Assembly (NCBI GenBank): GCA_016840515.1
Contig: JAEOSF010000023.1
Coordinates: 1 to 48,342, forward strand
Direction of reading: 5' to 3'
From: Candidatus Borrarchaeum yapensis
Lineage (GTDB): Archaea; Asgardarchaeota; Sifarchaeia; Borrarchaeales; Borrarchaeaceae
Length of the DNA stretch: 48,342 nucleotides
In this document: positions 1 to 8,261 of the stretch, piece by piece
How the letters are laid out: the number at the start of each line of letters is the position of its first letter
Numbering within the stretch: position 1 is the stretch's first letter
Program-made: the position numbers and the translations under genes
The notes under the pieces: model-generated
Database searches by the model: none
The model's input: the letters and a program-made list of their open reading frames with translations, nothing else
What the model was told of the DNA's origin: nothing

Positions 1-273
1 CCACGGGCTTAGTGCCTCGGGTCTGTCGAAACCCTCGGGGTCGAATGTTCTGACCTTGCCGTTTCGTTCGACGGTGATTACTTTGTCATCGATCTCTACG
101 ATCTTTATGATGTAGGTTCCTTTTTCGATAGAGTCCCAGCGCATCTCATCGCCGGCTTTCAATGTTCCCCAGTAGGCTGCGGCTGTTACTGTTGTTGTTG
201 AAGTGCTGAGAATCATACACATCATACATACCGCCAGTACGCCAAACACTCGCGTTCGATGTATGTTACCCAT
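1..273 (-). CDS. Secreted protein, 3' end cut by window edge
   Basis: An ORF of 91 codons runs from ATG at 273 off the left edge without a stop. The N-terminus has a basic start (MGNIHRTR), then a hydrophobic stretch (VFGVLAVCMMCMIL) and a Ser/Thr/Ala-rich segment ending in TAAAYW, which reads as a Sec signal peptide cleaved near residues 32-34. The mature part (YWGTLKAGDEMRWDSIEKG) is polar and probably beta-rich. GGTGAG lies a few bases before the ATG as a ribosome site. About 50% of bases 1-240 are G or C, far above the DNA to the right, so this may be a transferred or highly expressed gene. No family is recognised. It is inferred to be exported or cell-surface attached. Confidence 0.7.
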   Translation of the reverse strand, partial: MGNIHRTRVFGVLAVCMMCMILSTSTTTVTAAAYWGTLKAGDEMRWDSIEKGTYIIKIVEIDDKVITVERNGKVRTFDPEGFDRPEALSPW

Positions 274-443
274 AGACTCACCTTAGCTTCATGTTGTTAA
301 AATATCATGCCAGATACCTATAGGAATTTTAAGTATATAAACGTTAAGCGTCGTACCAACGAGAATACGTCTTTTTTCGAGATTATATGAACGAACTGAT
401 TACCTTGTTCATTTAAACATACTAATATTCTGTTTGAAAGGAA

Positions 444-1592
444 TCACTCAGTAGTCTGAAAAAAATAGAAACCAAGAAAACTGCTACCTGTCTCCAAATG
501 GGACGATATGATGTAATAAACAGTATCAATAAGCAGGAACAGTTTAATTGAATTTTCTTCTGTATATAATGATTTATCATACTTCCCATGTTCCACAACA
601 TTGCGATTAGGGAACGCTTGATCAATTTGGTCATGCCATCGCTTAAAAGTCTTTAGAACAGGTCCACTGACTATGAAATCAACTGCTGAGTTAACAATCT
701 GCTCATATGTAAAGGTAGAAGGTGGTTTTTCTAAAATCAAATCATGAAATTTCCTTGTTTTCGAAACTTGACGCCAAATAACTTCATCTTTAGATATTTT
801 TGTGTAAATCCAATCTGTGATAATACCCTCAATATGTGGTAAAAGAACATGAATGCTTGACGTATATTTACCTTCTTTGTGACAGTCTAAAGCCTCTAAG
901 ATAAGCTTTTTCCTTGTATTGAATTGCTCGATATCCCACCACTTCGACGATAGTTTCTCAATGTATTCAGAATTGCAATGCTCAAGCAAAATAGACTTTG
1001 CTCCATCCAGATCATCTTCTTCTAGTAGGTTTATGATTTTACTTAGTGGATAGGGCAAAAGTGCTGGAGCTGGCCACAGTCCAATTGTTTGAAGTAAATT
1101 CTGCGCATTAATGTAGATATGAATTACTTTTTCAGTAAGTATTGCTTCAAGTGAATGTGCTATAGTTTTACCGAGACGCCAATCATCTCTTTCTTGTTTC
1201 GAAATCATGTTATTGGGAATGTTTGGAGTGAAATCGAAGGCTATATGGCATCCATCCCTAGCCCAAAGAAGACGTATGAAAGCAACTCGTTCTCCATTTA
1301 CCTCAGGAGGACTTACATCTTTGATTTCTTGAATTTCGTGAATATAAATCGGATCTCCCTTTTTTATGGAAGTTGGTGTTTTCTTCACTAATGCAATCCA
1401 ACTAATTTCATCATTGAATTCAACTATAGGAGGTTTATCTTTAGGTAGTCTAATTAAGCAGCGAGATATCTTAAAATCTTCTGGCAAACTACCATATTGA
1501 GTACGGCGTTGGATTTCGGGCTCAATCCAAAGTTTCCAGATTTGATTATATAGATTTTGAATGCCTTTTTCATTAAGCATGAATTTCACCAT
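444..1592 (-). CDS. Uncharacterised protein with C-terminal HEPN-like RxxxxH motif
   Basis: This is a 382-residue soluble protein with no signal peptide or membrane segment. The N-terminal 200 residues match nothing I recognise. The C-terminal third is helical and contains NRNVVEHG (Arg330 to His335), followed by a long helix (SIKLFLLIDTVYYII). An R-N-x-x-x-H motif between helices is the hallmark of HEPN-domain RNases, found in toxins, Abi proteins and CRISPR effectors. The family link is inferred from this motif and the helical setting only. The gene lies in an accessory stretch, downstream of a small unknown gene on the same strand (119 bp gap) and near a homing endonuclease. No Shine-Dalgarno sequence is evident before ATG 1592. 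A second in-frame ATG lies four codons later. Confidence 0.6.
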   Translation of the reverse strand: MVKFMLNEKGIQNLYNQIWKLWIEPEIQRRTQYGSLPEDFKISRCLIRLPKDKPPIVEFNDEISWIALVKKTPTSIKKGDPIYIHEIQEIKDVSPPEVNGERVAFIRLLWARDGCHIAFDFTPNIPNNMISKQERDDWRLGKTIAHSLEAILTEKVIHIYINAQNLLQTIGLWPAPALLPYPLSKIINLLEEDDLDGAKSILLEHCNSEYIEKLSSKWWDIEQFNTRKKLILEALDCHKEGKYTSSIHVLLPHIEGIITDWIYTKISKDEVIWRQVSKTRKFHDLILEKPPSTFTYEQIVNSAVDFIVSGPVLKTFKRWHDQIDQAFPNRNVVEHGKYDKSLYTEENSIKLFLLIDTVYYIISSHLETGSSFLGFYFFQTTE

Positions 1593-1711
1593 GTTGATTA
1601 TTAATTCACAAAAATGTTAGAACAAAACTCGAATGAGTAATCTTACACAATCTCTGATGGCTGTAGGATTAATGCTAATCGCTGTTCTACAAATTGTAGA
1701 CTTATCACATT

Positions 1712-1975
1712 TTAATACTTTGATTTCAGTTTAAAGAAATACTCATCAAACTTTGGCTCAAAATCTGAGTTATACTTCTTTACTGCTTCAATTGATTTGA
1801 GTAAAGTCTCTTCCTTGGATTCTTTGTTACCTCTTCGTCCTAAAGAATGTTGTCTCATCATCCAATAAATCATTCGTAATTCATTTTGGCTAGACCCTCT
1901 TAAGCCTCTAGGAATATGCTCAAGTTCAAGTTTTACACGATCTCTGATTTCTTTTCCCTTATGAATAACATCCAT
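1712..1975 (-). CDS. Small hypothetical protein, 87 aa
   Basis: The sequence is highly charged (MDVIHKGKEIRDRVKLELE...FKLKSKY) and predicted mostly helical, with no cysteine pairs or hydrophobic segment. It lies upstream of the HEPN-like gene on the same strand, so the two could be co-transcribed. A toxin partner or antitoxin role is possible but nothing in the sequence shows it. It lacks the GSxxxG...DxD signature of MNT nucleotidyltransferases, the usual HEPN antitoxin. The ribosome site is weak (TAGG about 7 bases before the ATG). Its composition resembles coding DNA, but without homologues it could be a chance ORF. Confidence 0.45.
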   Translation of the reverse strand: MDVIHKGKEIRDRVKLELEHIPRGLRGSSQNELRMIYWMMRQHSLGRRGNKESKEETLLKSIEAVKKYNSDFEPKFDEYFFKLKSKY

Positions 1976-2195
1976 TTTAAAAACCTACTTACATGGCATA
2001 CTCACATCATTATTTAAATATTGCGATTCAATATAAGAAGTGATTAACAGTTCTTTTAAATTAACATATATTTTTATTAAATAAACAATTTTTATTACAA
2101 TTAACGATATATTTTTATAATTAGATCAACATATATCTATTTTTCAGGGGGTCAAGAGGGGCAATTAGAGTTAAACGGAAAGTGTTTTGATAAAA

Positions 2196-3725
2196 ATGGT
2201 AAGTAGAAACGCGGTTAGAACCGAGTCTTCTTTTGGCATGCATACCCCTGAAAACTATCTGCCTAGAAAATTTAAGACCATACTTCGAGAATCTACAGTC
2301 TATCAATACATTGCAGAACTGAAGGAGAATACAATAACAGAACAAGGATTTCTCGACATCGTTAAAGTCCCTGGATTGCGTGTAGAGGGAGCAGGACAGT
2401 TCCTGAGGACACTAAGAAGAAAAGCCGATATAAGACAGAAAGATTTGGCTAAAATCTTCAACGTCACCAATTCTCAAATGTATCACTGGGAACATCATAA
2501 TAGTACTATGCCTCTCCAAGCGTTGGTTGAAATTGCTGAATATTTTGATGTCTCAAAAGATAAGATCTACACTATGATTGAGCAAGGAGAGTTTGCTCTA
2601 AAAACTGCTATGCCTATAAGGTTTGAAGAAATTAATCCAATTGTAAAAAACTTCTATCCGCAGGCCATCAAATCTGATTGCGTTACCGTCTACAAATATT
2701 CAAAGGAGATCCGTTCTAAAATTAAAAAGCTCTTTAACCTACAACCAATATACTACCCTAAGCAAAGTTATTGTGTGATCAACACCAGAGATTTACATCG
2801 ATACCTTAAAACCTTCTTTCGCTATGCCAAGGTTCCTAAAATACACCCTCCACTTACTAACGAAGTCAAACGTTGGTATAATGAAGGCGTCGATCTGAAA
2901 CGGGCAATTATCATCCCCTGCCTTCAGAGCGATGGTTATTCCTCCCAAAACAGAGACAGAACGGTGCTTACATTTTCTGGTTTCAGTACAAGTTTACACA
3001 ACTATTTTGTTGATGCAATGTACTACCAATACAATAAATTGCCTACGAGTTATTTAGCTACTCCTGACGATAGGAAAGTTCCTCTTACAATATATAATCA
3101 ATTTACAACAGATTTTGTTAGAGAGGAAATAATGAATATTGCTGGGAATACAAAAACTAAACATGCAGCAGGACAAACTGTCACTGAGTACTTAAAGGAA
3201 CCACAGCCACATTTGGAGTACTTAATAAACGCTCCTGAAACAGAACAAAAGATTGCCTTAAGAATATGGGCATCGACAGAGGGCAGTATTGGTATTAGTA
3301 AACGGTACAAATGGCTCTATCCTGATTTAAGAATCGGATGTGCTCATCCCATCTTAGCTAAACAACTTCAATACATCGCACAACAGCATGGAATCCATTT
3401 CGTCATTAGAAAGAATAAACGAACTTGGTCAGGAATCGGAAGGATTTCTAATACGACTTTAATTGGATGCAGGAACTTCTTAAAACTCGGAAACTTCATC
3501 GAAGGTGTAAAAATAAGGTCTAGTCCATATCATAGAGGCATTGAGAAAAATATTCTTTTACTTGGGATTTTCGAATATATCAGACGTACTCATATGAATG
3601 GACTATCAGAGAAACTACCTATGGCTTTTCATCACCGCAAAATCAACGACATCATTGAAAACAAAGAACATCATCCATTGGACTTTTATATCAACTATTT
3701 TTCTAAGAACGATACGATGCTTTAA
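2196..3725 (+). CDS. Free-standing LAGLIDADG-type homing endonuclease with HTH domain
   Basis: This is a 509-residue protein. Residues about 65-130 form a Cro/CI-type helix-turn-helix (FLRTLRRKADIRQKDLAKIF...SQMYHWEH). The C-terminal half carries two degenerate LAGLIDADG helices, IIIPCLQSDGYSS and IALRIWASTEGSIG, each followed by beta-rich DNA-contact segments (YPDLRIGCAHP, WSGIGRISNTTL). The catalytic acidic positions appear as D in QSDG and E in STEG. No intein splicing blocks (N-terminal Cys/Ser, TxxH, C-terminal HN) are present, so it is not an intein fragment with splicing function. ATG 2196 is preferred, with GGAAAGTG 11 bases upstream. A TTG at 2187 would sit only two bases from that site. 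A nuclease role or a domesticated regulator are both possible. Confidence 0.7.
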   Translation: MVSRNAVRTESSFGMHTPENYLPRKFKTILRESTVYQYIAELKENTITEQGFLDIVKVPGLRVEGAGQFLRTLRRKADIRQKDLAKIFNVTNSQMYHWEHHNSTMPLQALVEIAEYFDVSKDKIYTMIEQGEFALKTAMPIRFEEINPIVKNFYPQAIKSDCVTVYKYSKEIRSKIKKLFNLQPIYYPKQSYCVINTRDLHRYLKTFFRYAKVPKIHPPLTNEVKRWYNEGVDLKRAIIIPCLQSDGYSSQNRDRTVLTFSGFSTSLHNYFVDAMYYQYNKLPTSYLATPDDRKVPLTIYNQFTTDFVREEIMNIAGNTKTKHAAGQTVTEYLKEPQPHLEYLINAPETEQKIALRIWASTEGSIGISKRYKWLYPDLRIGCAHPILAKQLQYIAQQHGIHFVIRKNKRTWSGIGRISNTTLIGCRNFLKLGNFIEGVKIRSSPYHRGIEKNILLLGIFEYIRRTHMNGLSEKLPMAFHHRKINDIIENKEHHPLDFYINYFSKNDTML

Positions 3726-3745
3726 AGAGGAGTTCAACTCCTCTT
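3725..3745. terminator. Hairpin between convergent genes
   Basis: A perfect inverted repeat has 10-bp arms (AAGAGGAGTT at 3725-3734, AACTCCTCTT at 3736-3745) around a single base. It starts at the stop codon of the homing endonuclease and precedes the converging oxidoreductase gene. Position and symmetry suggest a transcript-end hairpin. Archaeal termination usually depends on T-tracts, and only short T runs follow, so the function is inferred. Confidence 0.4.
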
Positions 3746-3803
3746 CTCTACATTTTCGAATGTAACTTCTTACCCTCTAAAAAGAAGAGTAAATTATATT
3801 AGA

Positions 3804-5231
3804 TTATACTTCTTGGAAGTTTCCTAAGGCGAAACTTACTACCTCACTTAGTGCTGGGTGGATGTGCATTGATTGGTATAGTGGTAAGATCGTGCCATCG
3901 CCGCAATTCATAACGTTGATAATCTCCTGAATGAGAACGGATGCACTAGGTCCCACGATTGAGGCTCCAAGAATCTTTTGTGTTTCTCTTTCAACGATTA
4001 GTTTTATGAATCCTGGAGGATTACCCATTGCCTCTCCCTTAGCAGTATCTTTGTAATTATTTTTAGCAATCAGAAGATTATAACCTTGTTCTTTTGCTTG
4101 CCGTTCTGTTAGTCCTACGCCAGCGATTTCTGGATTACTGAAAACTGCCCACGGTACAGCATGGTAATCTGCTGCAACTTTAGTAGCGTGGTCTCCGTGA
4201 TTATGTCTATGCGCTTCTTCTGGGTGAAGAGTACTATGTGCATTGTACCATGTTACACGTGCTTCATAATTTGCGACGTGTTTAAACATGTAGTATTTGG
4301 GACCAATCGCATCTCCAAATGACCAAATTCTTTCTTTGCTAGTTTCAAAATACTCGTTTACCTTTACCCATCCTCCCTTAGCATCTATTTCTACTCCGGT
4401 CTTTTCTGGTTTCAGGAGATCCGCATTAGACCTTCTACCTGCAGCAATTAAAATAGCTTCTGCACTAAGTCTTGTTTCCTTCTCAGTGCCTTTTTCTTCT
4501 GCTATTACTTCTTTCAGCCCATCTTGAATCTCACTGACCGATTTAACTTCATAGCCAGTAAAAATATCCATTTTCTTACCCATTTCACTCTTTAAAAGAT
4601 CTGATATTTCAGGTTCCTGTTCTTTAACTAATCTTGTGGCTCTTTGAATTATAGTAACTTTACTACCCATACTTGAAAGGAAATGTGCATATTCACAAGC
4701 AATATAGCCACCACCAACTATGATTATGCTCTTGGGCAATTCCTCAAGTTCGAGGAGAGTAGCGCTTGTTAGGTAATCTACATTATCCAATCCTTCGATA
4801 GGAGGGATATAAGGACGCGCACCTGAAACTATAAACACTGCATCTGCCTTTATTTTTGTACCATTGACTTTCAATGTATAATCGCCTACAAACTCGCCAA
4901 TTCCCTTATACCATTTTAGATTTGGTACTTGTTCTACGTACTGTTCTCGCTTTTGATCTTCTTTAAGTATCCCTCTCATCCTGTTCATGATATACTTAAA
5001 ATCAATGGAGTCTATTTTTGCATTAATTCCAAATTTTCCAGCATTTTTGATAATATCAACTACGTCTGCAGGATATAACAAAATTTTACTCGGAATGCAA
5101 CCACGATTCGCACATGTACCTCCTAATGGACCTCTCTCGATTAAAGCAACCCTCATCCCATGAGATAACGCATAATCAAGAATAATCTCTCCAGAACCAG
5201 CACCTATTACCATAACATCGAAGTTTTCCAT
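3804..5231 (-). CDS. Pyridine nucleotide-disulfide oxidoreductase, class I (lipoamide dehydrogenase/mycothione reductase-like)
   Basis: This FAD/NAD(P)H flavoenzyme of 475 residues has the full class I layout. It carries an N-terminal FAD Rossmann motif (VIGAGSGE), the redox disulfide in GGTCANRGCIPSK (Cys40/Cys45), a second Rossmann motif for NAD(P)H (IIIVGGGYIACEYA), an FAD-contact segment (IWSFGDAIG) and the C-terminal His-Glu active pair (HIHPALSEVV). The GAGSGE form, lacking the third Gly, resembles mycothione reductase and Mer-type sequences more than classical lipoamide dehydrogenase (inference). The physiological disulfide is unknown. It could feed the thiol system 7 kb away. ATG 5231 is chosen over GTG 5240 because GAGGTG sits 6 bases before it. 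Confidence 0.88.
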   Translation of the reverse strand: MENFDVMVIGAGSGEIILDYALSHGMRVALIERGPLGGTCANRGCIPSKILLYPADVVDIIKNAGKFGINAKIDSIDFKYIMNRMRGILKEDQKREQYVEQVPNLKWYKGIGEFVGDYTLKVNGTKIKADAVFIVSGARPYIPPIEGLDNVDYLTSATLLELEELPKSIIIVGGGYIACEYAHFLSSMGSKVTIIQRATRLVKEQEPEISDLLKSEMGKKMDIFTGYEVKSVSEIQDGLKEVIAEEKGTEKETRLSAEAILIAAGRRSNADLLKPEKTGVEIDAKGGWVKVNEYFETSKERIWSFGDAIGPKYYMFKHVANYEARVTWYNAHSTLHPEEAHRHNHGDHATKVAADYHAVPWAVFSNPEIAGVGLTERQAKEQGYNLLIAKNNYKDTAKGEAMGNPPGFIKLIVERETQKILGASIVGPSASVLIQEIINVMNCGDGTILPLYQSMHIHPALSEVVSFALGNFQEV

Positions 5232-5332
5232 AAAATACACCTCGTTCTTATTACAGAAGTGTTGTAAACAATTTAAGAAGAATTGAAACCATCCAGTAAG
5301 ATATAAACCTTCTGATCACGGAAAATATTCGT

Positions 5333-5367
5333 CTAAGTTATATAAATAGAGTTAAGGTGTAACTTAG
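5333..5367 (+). promoter_or_regulatory. TATA box flanked by an inverted repeat (candidate operator)
   Basis: CTAAGTTA (5333-5340) and TAACTTAG (5360-5367) form a perfect 8-bp inverted repeat. It brackets an AT-rich TATA-like element (TTATATAAATAG, 5338-5349) about 100 bp upstream of the flavin reductase start. Protein binding here would block TBP/TFB, so a repressor operator is a reasonable inference. The same intergenic region also serves the divergent disulfide oxidoreductase. Confidence 0.4.
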
Positions 5368-5452
5368 TGAATTAAGATAACAAAACTGCACAGATGAATA
5401 GTATGGTTTGAAATAGTAGAACAGGAAGATACAAAAAGAAGGAGATGTGTTT

Positions 5453-5980
5453 ATGAGTGGTGAAATTGACCCAGCAGCACTCCGTATTTTAAGTTCAGGC
5501 CTTTATATTGTCACCTCACACTTCGAAAACAAAACAAATGGTCAAATAGTCAATACTGTAATGCAGGTTGCTGGTGATCCGCCCTGTGTTGCAATAAGCA
5601 TCAATAAGAAGAATCTAACTCATAATTATATCACCAAAAGTGGTATGTTTGCTATCTCTGTCCTTGATGAATCTACGCCGATGAAATTTATTGGTCGTTT
5701 TGGTTTTAGGTCAGGCAGAGACATTGATAAATTTGACCAGGTTTCCCATAAGAAAGGTGTTTATAATAGTCCCATGATCACTGAACACACTCTTGCAGTT
5801 ATGGAGGCCAAGGTTCGTGACCAAGTTGACGTTGTCACCCATACTGTTTTCATTGGAGAAGTTGTCTGTTCTGAATACCTGAGGGAAGGCAGACCACTTA
5901 CCTATGCGTGGTATCACGAAGAACTCAAAGGAAAGAGCCCGAAAACTGCGCCAACTTATATGGAACCCAAAGAAAGTTGA
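5453..5980 (+). CDS. Flavin reductase-like FMN-binding protein
   Basis: The 175 residues match the flavin reductase-like (split-barrel) domain found at the N-terminus of high-molecular-weight rubredoxins. They begin ALRILSSGLYIVTS, followed by GQIVNTVMQVAGDPPCVAISINKKNLTHNYI, a typical FMN-contact region, and GMFAISVLDE. These enzymes reduce FMN with NAD(P)H or act as electron carriers, for example to flavodiiron proteins in oxygen or NO detoxification. The C-terminal rubredoxin domain of Hrb is absent, so the electron partner must be elsewhere. The start is ATG 5453, with AAGGAGA 8 bases upstream. GTG 5447 is less likely. The gene is divergent from the disulfide oxidoreductase, and the inverted repeat upstream suggests regulated expression. 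Confidence 0.85.
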   Translation: MSGEIDPAALRILSSGLYIVTSHFENKTNGQIVNTVMQVAGDPPCVAISINKKNLTHNYITKSGMFAISVLDESTPMKFIGRFGFRSGRDIDKFDQVSHKKGVYNSPMITEHTLAVMEAKVRDQVDVVTHTVFIGEVVCSEYLREGRPLTYAWYHEELKGKSPKTAPTYMEPKES

Positions 5981-6057
5981 AAACTCAAAAAAGTACAATC
6001 TACCATAGCTACAGAATAGCCGTTTCTAACGTAGATGCTATATACACTATGCTGAGA

Positions 6058-6106
6058 GGTGGGAACGTGACATCCTCCCCCAGCTTTCGGAAGGTGACTT
6101 CCCACC
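6058..6106 (-). mobile_element. Probable solo end of an IS200/IS605-type element
   Basis: GGTGGGAA (6058-6065) and TTCCCACC (6099-6106) form a perfect 8-bp inverted repeat enclosing GTGACATCCTCCCCC (6067-6081). The GTGACATCCTCCCC string followed by a folded segment and TTCCC is typical of transposon ends carried by TnpA/TnpB elements (family knowledge, not a search). No tnpA or tnpB fragment lies beside it, so it would be a remnant left after loss of the element, or a non-autonomous derivative. Confidence 0.4.
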
Positions 6107-6191
6107 GATTAAGTTAAAAATCGCGAAATCGTAGTTGAAAATGGGTAAATTAGCAGTAAATCAACCACTCAGTTCACCGAATCTGCTTTTG

Positions 6192-6998
6192 TTATAGACT
6201 TATCTTTTGGGTGTCGTAGGCTACATGAATGTGCTCATAAGACTCTAAATACTTTTCTAATTCGTCATGTGGTCTGCAGCGGTGTGACATATGCATCAAA
6301 TATGTTTCTTTCGCATTTGATATTTGGGCGAATCGAATAGCCTCAGAAATAGACATATGAACTTCTTTGAAGCGTTCTGTATCTGCATCAGTAAACATGT
6401 CGGTTATCAAAACATCAGGTGAAGCATTTTGGATTAATTTAAGGCTTTCTTCAGGGATATTAAATCCCGTATCCCCAGTAATCACAATTTTTTCGCTTGT
6501 CTTGTCTTCTATTAAAAAACCTATAGGTTTCGTTAACGCTGACTTATGTAACACATAAAATGGAGTTACTTTCAGATCCCGGTAATTAACTTGAACATAA
6601 GATTCCAAAGGAATTTGCTTTACCGTAACTTTAAATCTAAAATTCTTGATGAAATTCAAGGTTTCTTCTGTACTAAGAACATCTAGACTGCCCCTATTAT
6701 GATAGAAATCGCCGAACCCGACCATATGATCGTAATGCATATGTGTCCAGAATATCGCATCAATATCTTCAATCCCAACTTGGAGTAACTGCATTCTACA
6801 ATCAGGTCCAGTGTCAACAAGGATATTTGTGGTGTTTGTCGGATCGGAGTTAGAATAATGCGTTAATAAAATTCCAAATCGTGTTCGTGAAAACGGAATT
6901 CCTTTTTTTCTCGCAGTTTCACATGTTTCACACCTGCAGGCAAGTTTTGGAGTTCCGATAGAATCTCCCGAACCAAGAATAATTATTTCAATTGGCAT
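6192..6998 (-). CDS. PhnP-like metallo-beta-lactamase-fold phosphodiesterase
   Basis: This 268-residue MBL-fold hydrolase has the zinc signature HMHYDH (residues 86-91), a later metal-ligand Asp in ITGDTGF, and His in LMHMSHRC. Near the N-terminus, LACRCETCETARKKG supplies the Cys-rich zinc loop (Cys21, 23, 26) typical of PhnP and its relatives, which cleave cyclic phosphodiesters such as 5-phosphoribosyl 1,2-cyclic phosphate. There are no phosphonate genes nearby, so the substrate is uncertain. RNase Z-like or lipoate/octanoyl-associated members of this clade are alternatives. ATG 6998 has GGGATG 7 bases before it and is preferred over TTG 7013. It is probably monocistronic. Confidence 0.82.
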   Translation of the reverse strand: MPIEIIILGSGDSIGTPKLACRCETCETARKKGIPFSRTRFGILLTHYSNSDPTNTTNILVDTGPDCRMQLLQVGIEDIDAIFWTHMHYDHMVGFGDFYHNRGSLDVLSTEETLNFIKNFRFKVTVKQIPLESYVQVNYRDLKVTPFYVLHKSALTKPIGFLIEDKTSEKIVITGDTGFNIPEESLKLIQNASPDVLITDMFTDADTERFKEVHMSISEAIRFAQISNAKETYLMHMSHRCRPHDELEKYLESYEHIHVAYDTQKISL

Positions 6999-7319
6999 TT
7001 GATTACATCCCAAAAATCCAGTAAATTTCTCGGGTACTCTTTAACATAAGCTATCATATATTTCCAATTTTTCAGCATTCTGTTATAGAATATTATTTTT
7101 TATTTTCATCGAGCCAGATTCCAAGCTAATTTTTCTTCAAAGTGGTTTTTATGGCGAAAATGATTTTTTCTTCTCTAAATAAAAACATTCACACATTGTA
7201 ATCAATATATTTTTGAATCCTAAAGTTTTTGCTCCTAGCGCACTCATTTGAATTTGCTGTTGTTTGAATTCGAAATTGTGAAGTTGAATCATAGGCTTAA
7301 ATTAGGAGTTGCGCAAAAA
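6999..7319. other. Intergenic region, divergent promoters
   Basis: About 320 bp of AT-rich DNA lie between the divergent metallo-hydrolase and arginase-family genes. No ORF with coding character, RNA gene or strong repeat was seen. It is expected to hold both promoters, but no TATA box stands out. TAGGAG at 7302-7307 is the ribosome site for the gene at 7320. Confidence 0.5.
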
Positions 7320-8195
7320 ATGAAAATTCATCTTATTCAGGTACCGTATGATTTAGGGGAAGAGCAAGTTGGAATGGGAAAGGGACCAATTCGTTTTATT
7401 CAAGCAGGTGCAGATCGTAACCTGTTAGACCACGGTTTTGAAGTCAAGGTTGAGACAATAACAAGAGATGCTCCGGCAAAAGATGATATGCTTACGAAGA
7501 TAGCTAATATCAATGCTAATCTTGCAAAGAGTGTTAAAAATGCTATCGATGAAGGATATTTTCCTTTGGTGCTAGGAGGGAACTGTAATAACATTTTAGG
7601 CATCCTTGGTGGCATTGCCTCATCTAAAATCGGAATCATCTATTTTGATGCCCATGGTGATTACAATACGCCAGAAATTTCGATAAGCGGTTTTTTCGAT
7701 GGAATGCCATTAGCTATTGCAACTGGTCAATGCTATCCAGACCTCTTGACACAAATTGGAGTATTGCCTATCCCAGAGTCATATACAATGCACGTTGGTG
7801 CTCGTGACCTAGACCCTAAAGAACGAGAACTTCTTGAAAGTTCAGAGGTTCAAGTCGTCACAACTCATGACTTAAAAGAAGATACACAAATGAGAATACT
7901 ACATTCTGCGCTTACTAAACTTCATTCTCAAGTCCAAGAGGTTTATCTCCATATTGATATTGATGTGATTGACCCACTAGAAGCACCTGGTGTTAATTAT
8001 AGGACTCCAAACGGACTTTCTTTAGGCGAAATTGAGAAAGCAATAAAGATGATTGCCGCAAATTTCAGGATAAAAGCAGCAGCTATTACCGCTTATAACC
8101 CAGATCATGAGGAAGATGAAAAGACGCTTCAAACAGGTTTTCACCTTTTGAATGTAATTGCAGATGCTGTAGCCAGCTCAATTACATCAAAATAA
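7320..8195 (+). CDS. Arginase/agmatinase-family ureohydrolase with altered metal motif
   Basis: This is a 291-residue ureohydrolase-fold protein. The second metal motif is intact (YFDAHGDYN, Asp110/His112/Asp114), as is the fourth (HIDIDVIDPLEAPG, with a DxD pair), and the C-terminal Glu region is recognisable. The first motif, usually GGDHS, reads GGNCN (residues 86-90), so the histidine that binds the A-site manganese is replaced. GGDC/GGNC variants occur in some arginase-like subfamilies, so activity is not excluded, but the substrate cannot be named. ATG 7320 has TAGGAG 12 bases upstream. The upstream in-frame start at 7248 would add 24 residues unlike the family N-terminus (family proteins begin near MKIHLIQVPYDLG). 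Confidence 0.82.
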   Translation: MKIHLIQVPYDLGEEQVGMGKGPIRFIQAGADRNLLDHGFEVKVETITRDAPAKDDMLTKIANINANLAKSVKNAIDEGYFPLVLGGNCNNILGILGGIASSKIGIIYFDAHGDYNTPEISISGFFDGMPLAIATGQCYPDLLTQIGVLPIPESYTMHVGARDLDPKERELLESSEVQVVTTHDLKEDTQMRILHSALTKLHSQVQEVYLHIDIDVIDPLEAPGVNYRTPNGLSLGEIEKAIKMIAANFRIKAAAITAYNPDHEEDEKTLQTGFHLLNVIADAVASSITSK

Positions 8196-8218
8196 AAGTT
8201 TATTTTGGTAATCATCGC

Positions 8219-8226
8219 TTTAAATA
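8219..8226 (+). promoter_or_regulatory. Candidate TATA box of the K+ channel gene
   Basis: TTTAAATA lies about 36-43 bp before ATG 8262. Transcription would begin near 8250 and leave a short leader containing the AGGGGAT ribosome site. Position and sequence fit an archaeal TATA box. Confidence 0.4.
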
Positions 8227-8261
8227 CTACTAAATTATTCTGAATATAAGCAGGGGATCAC

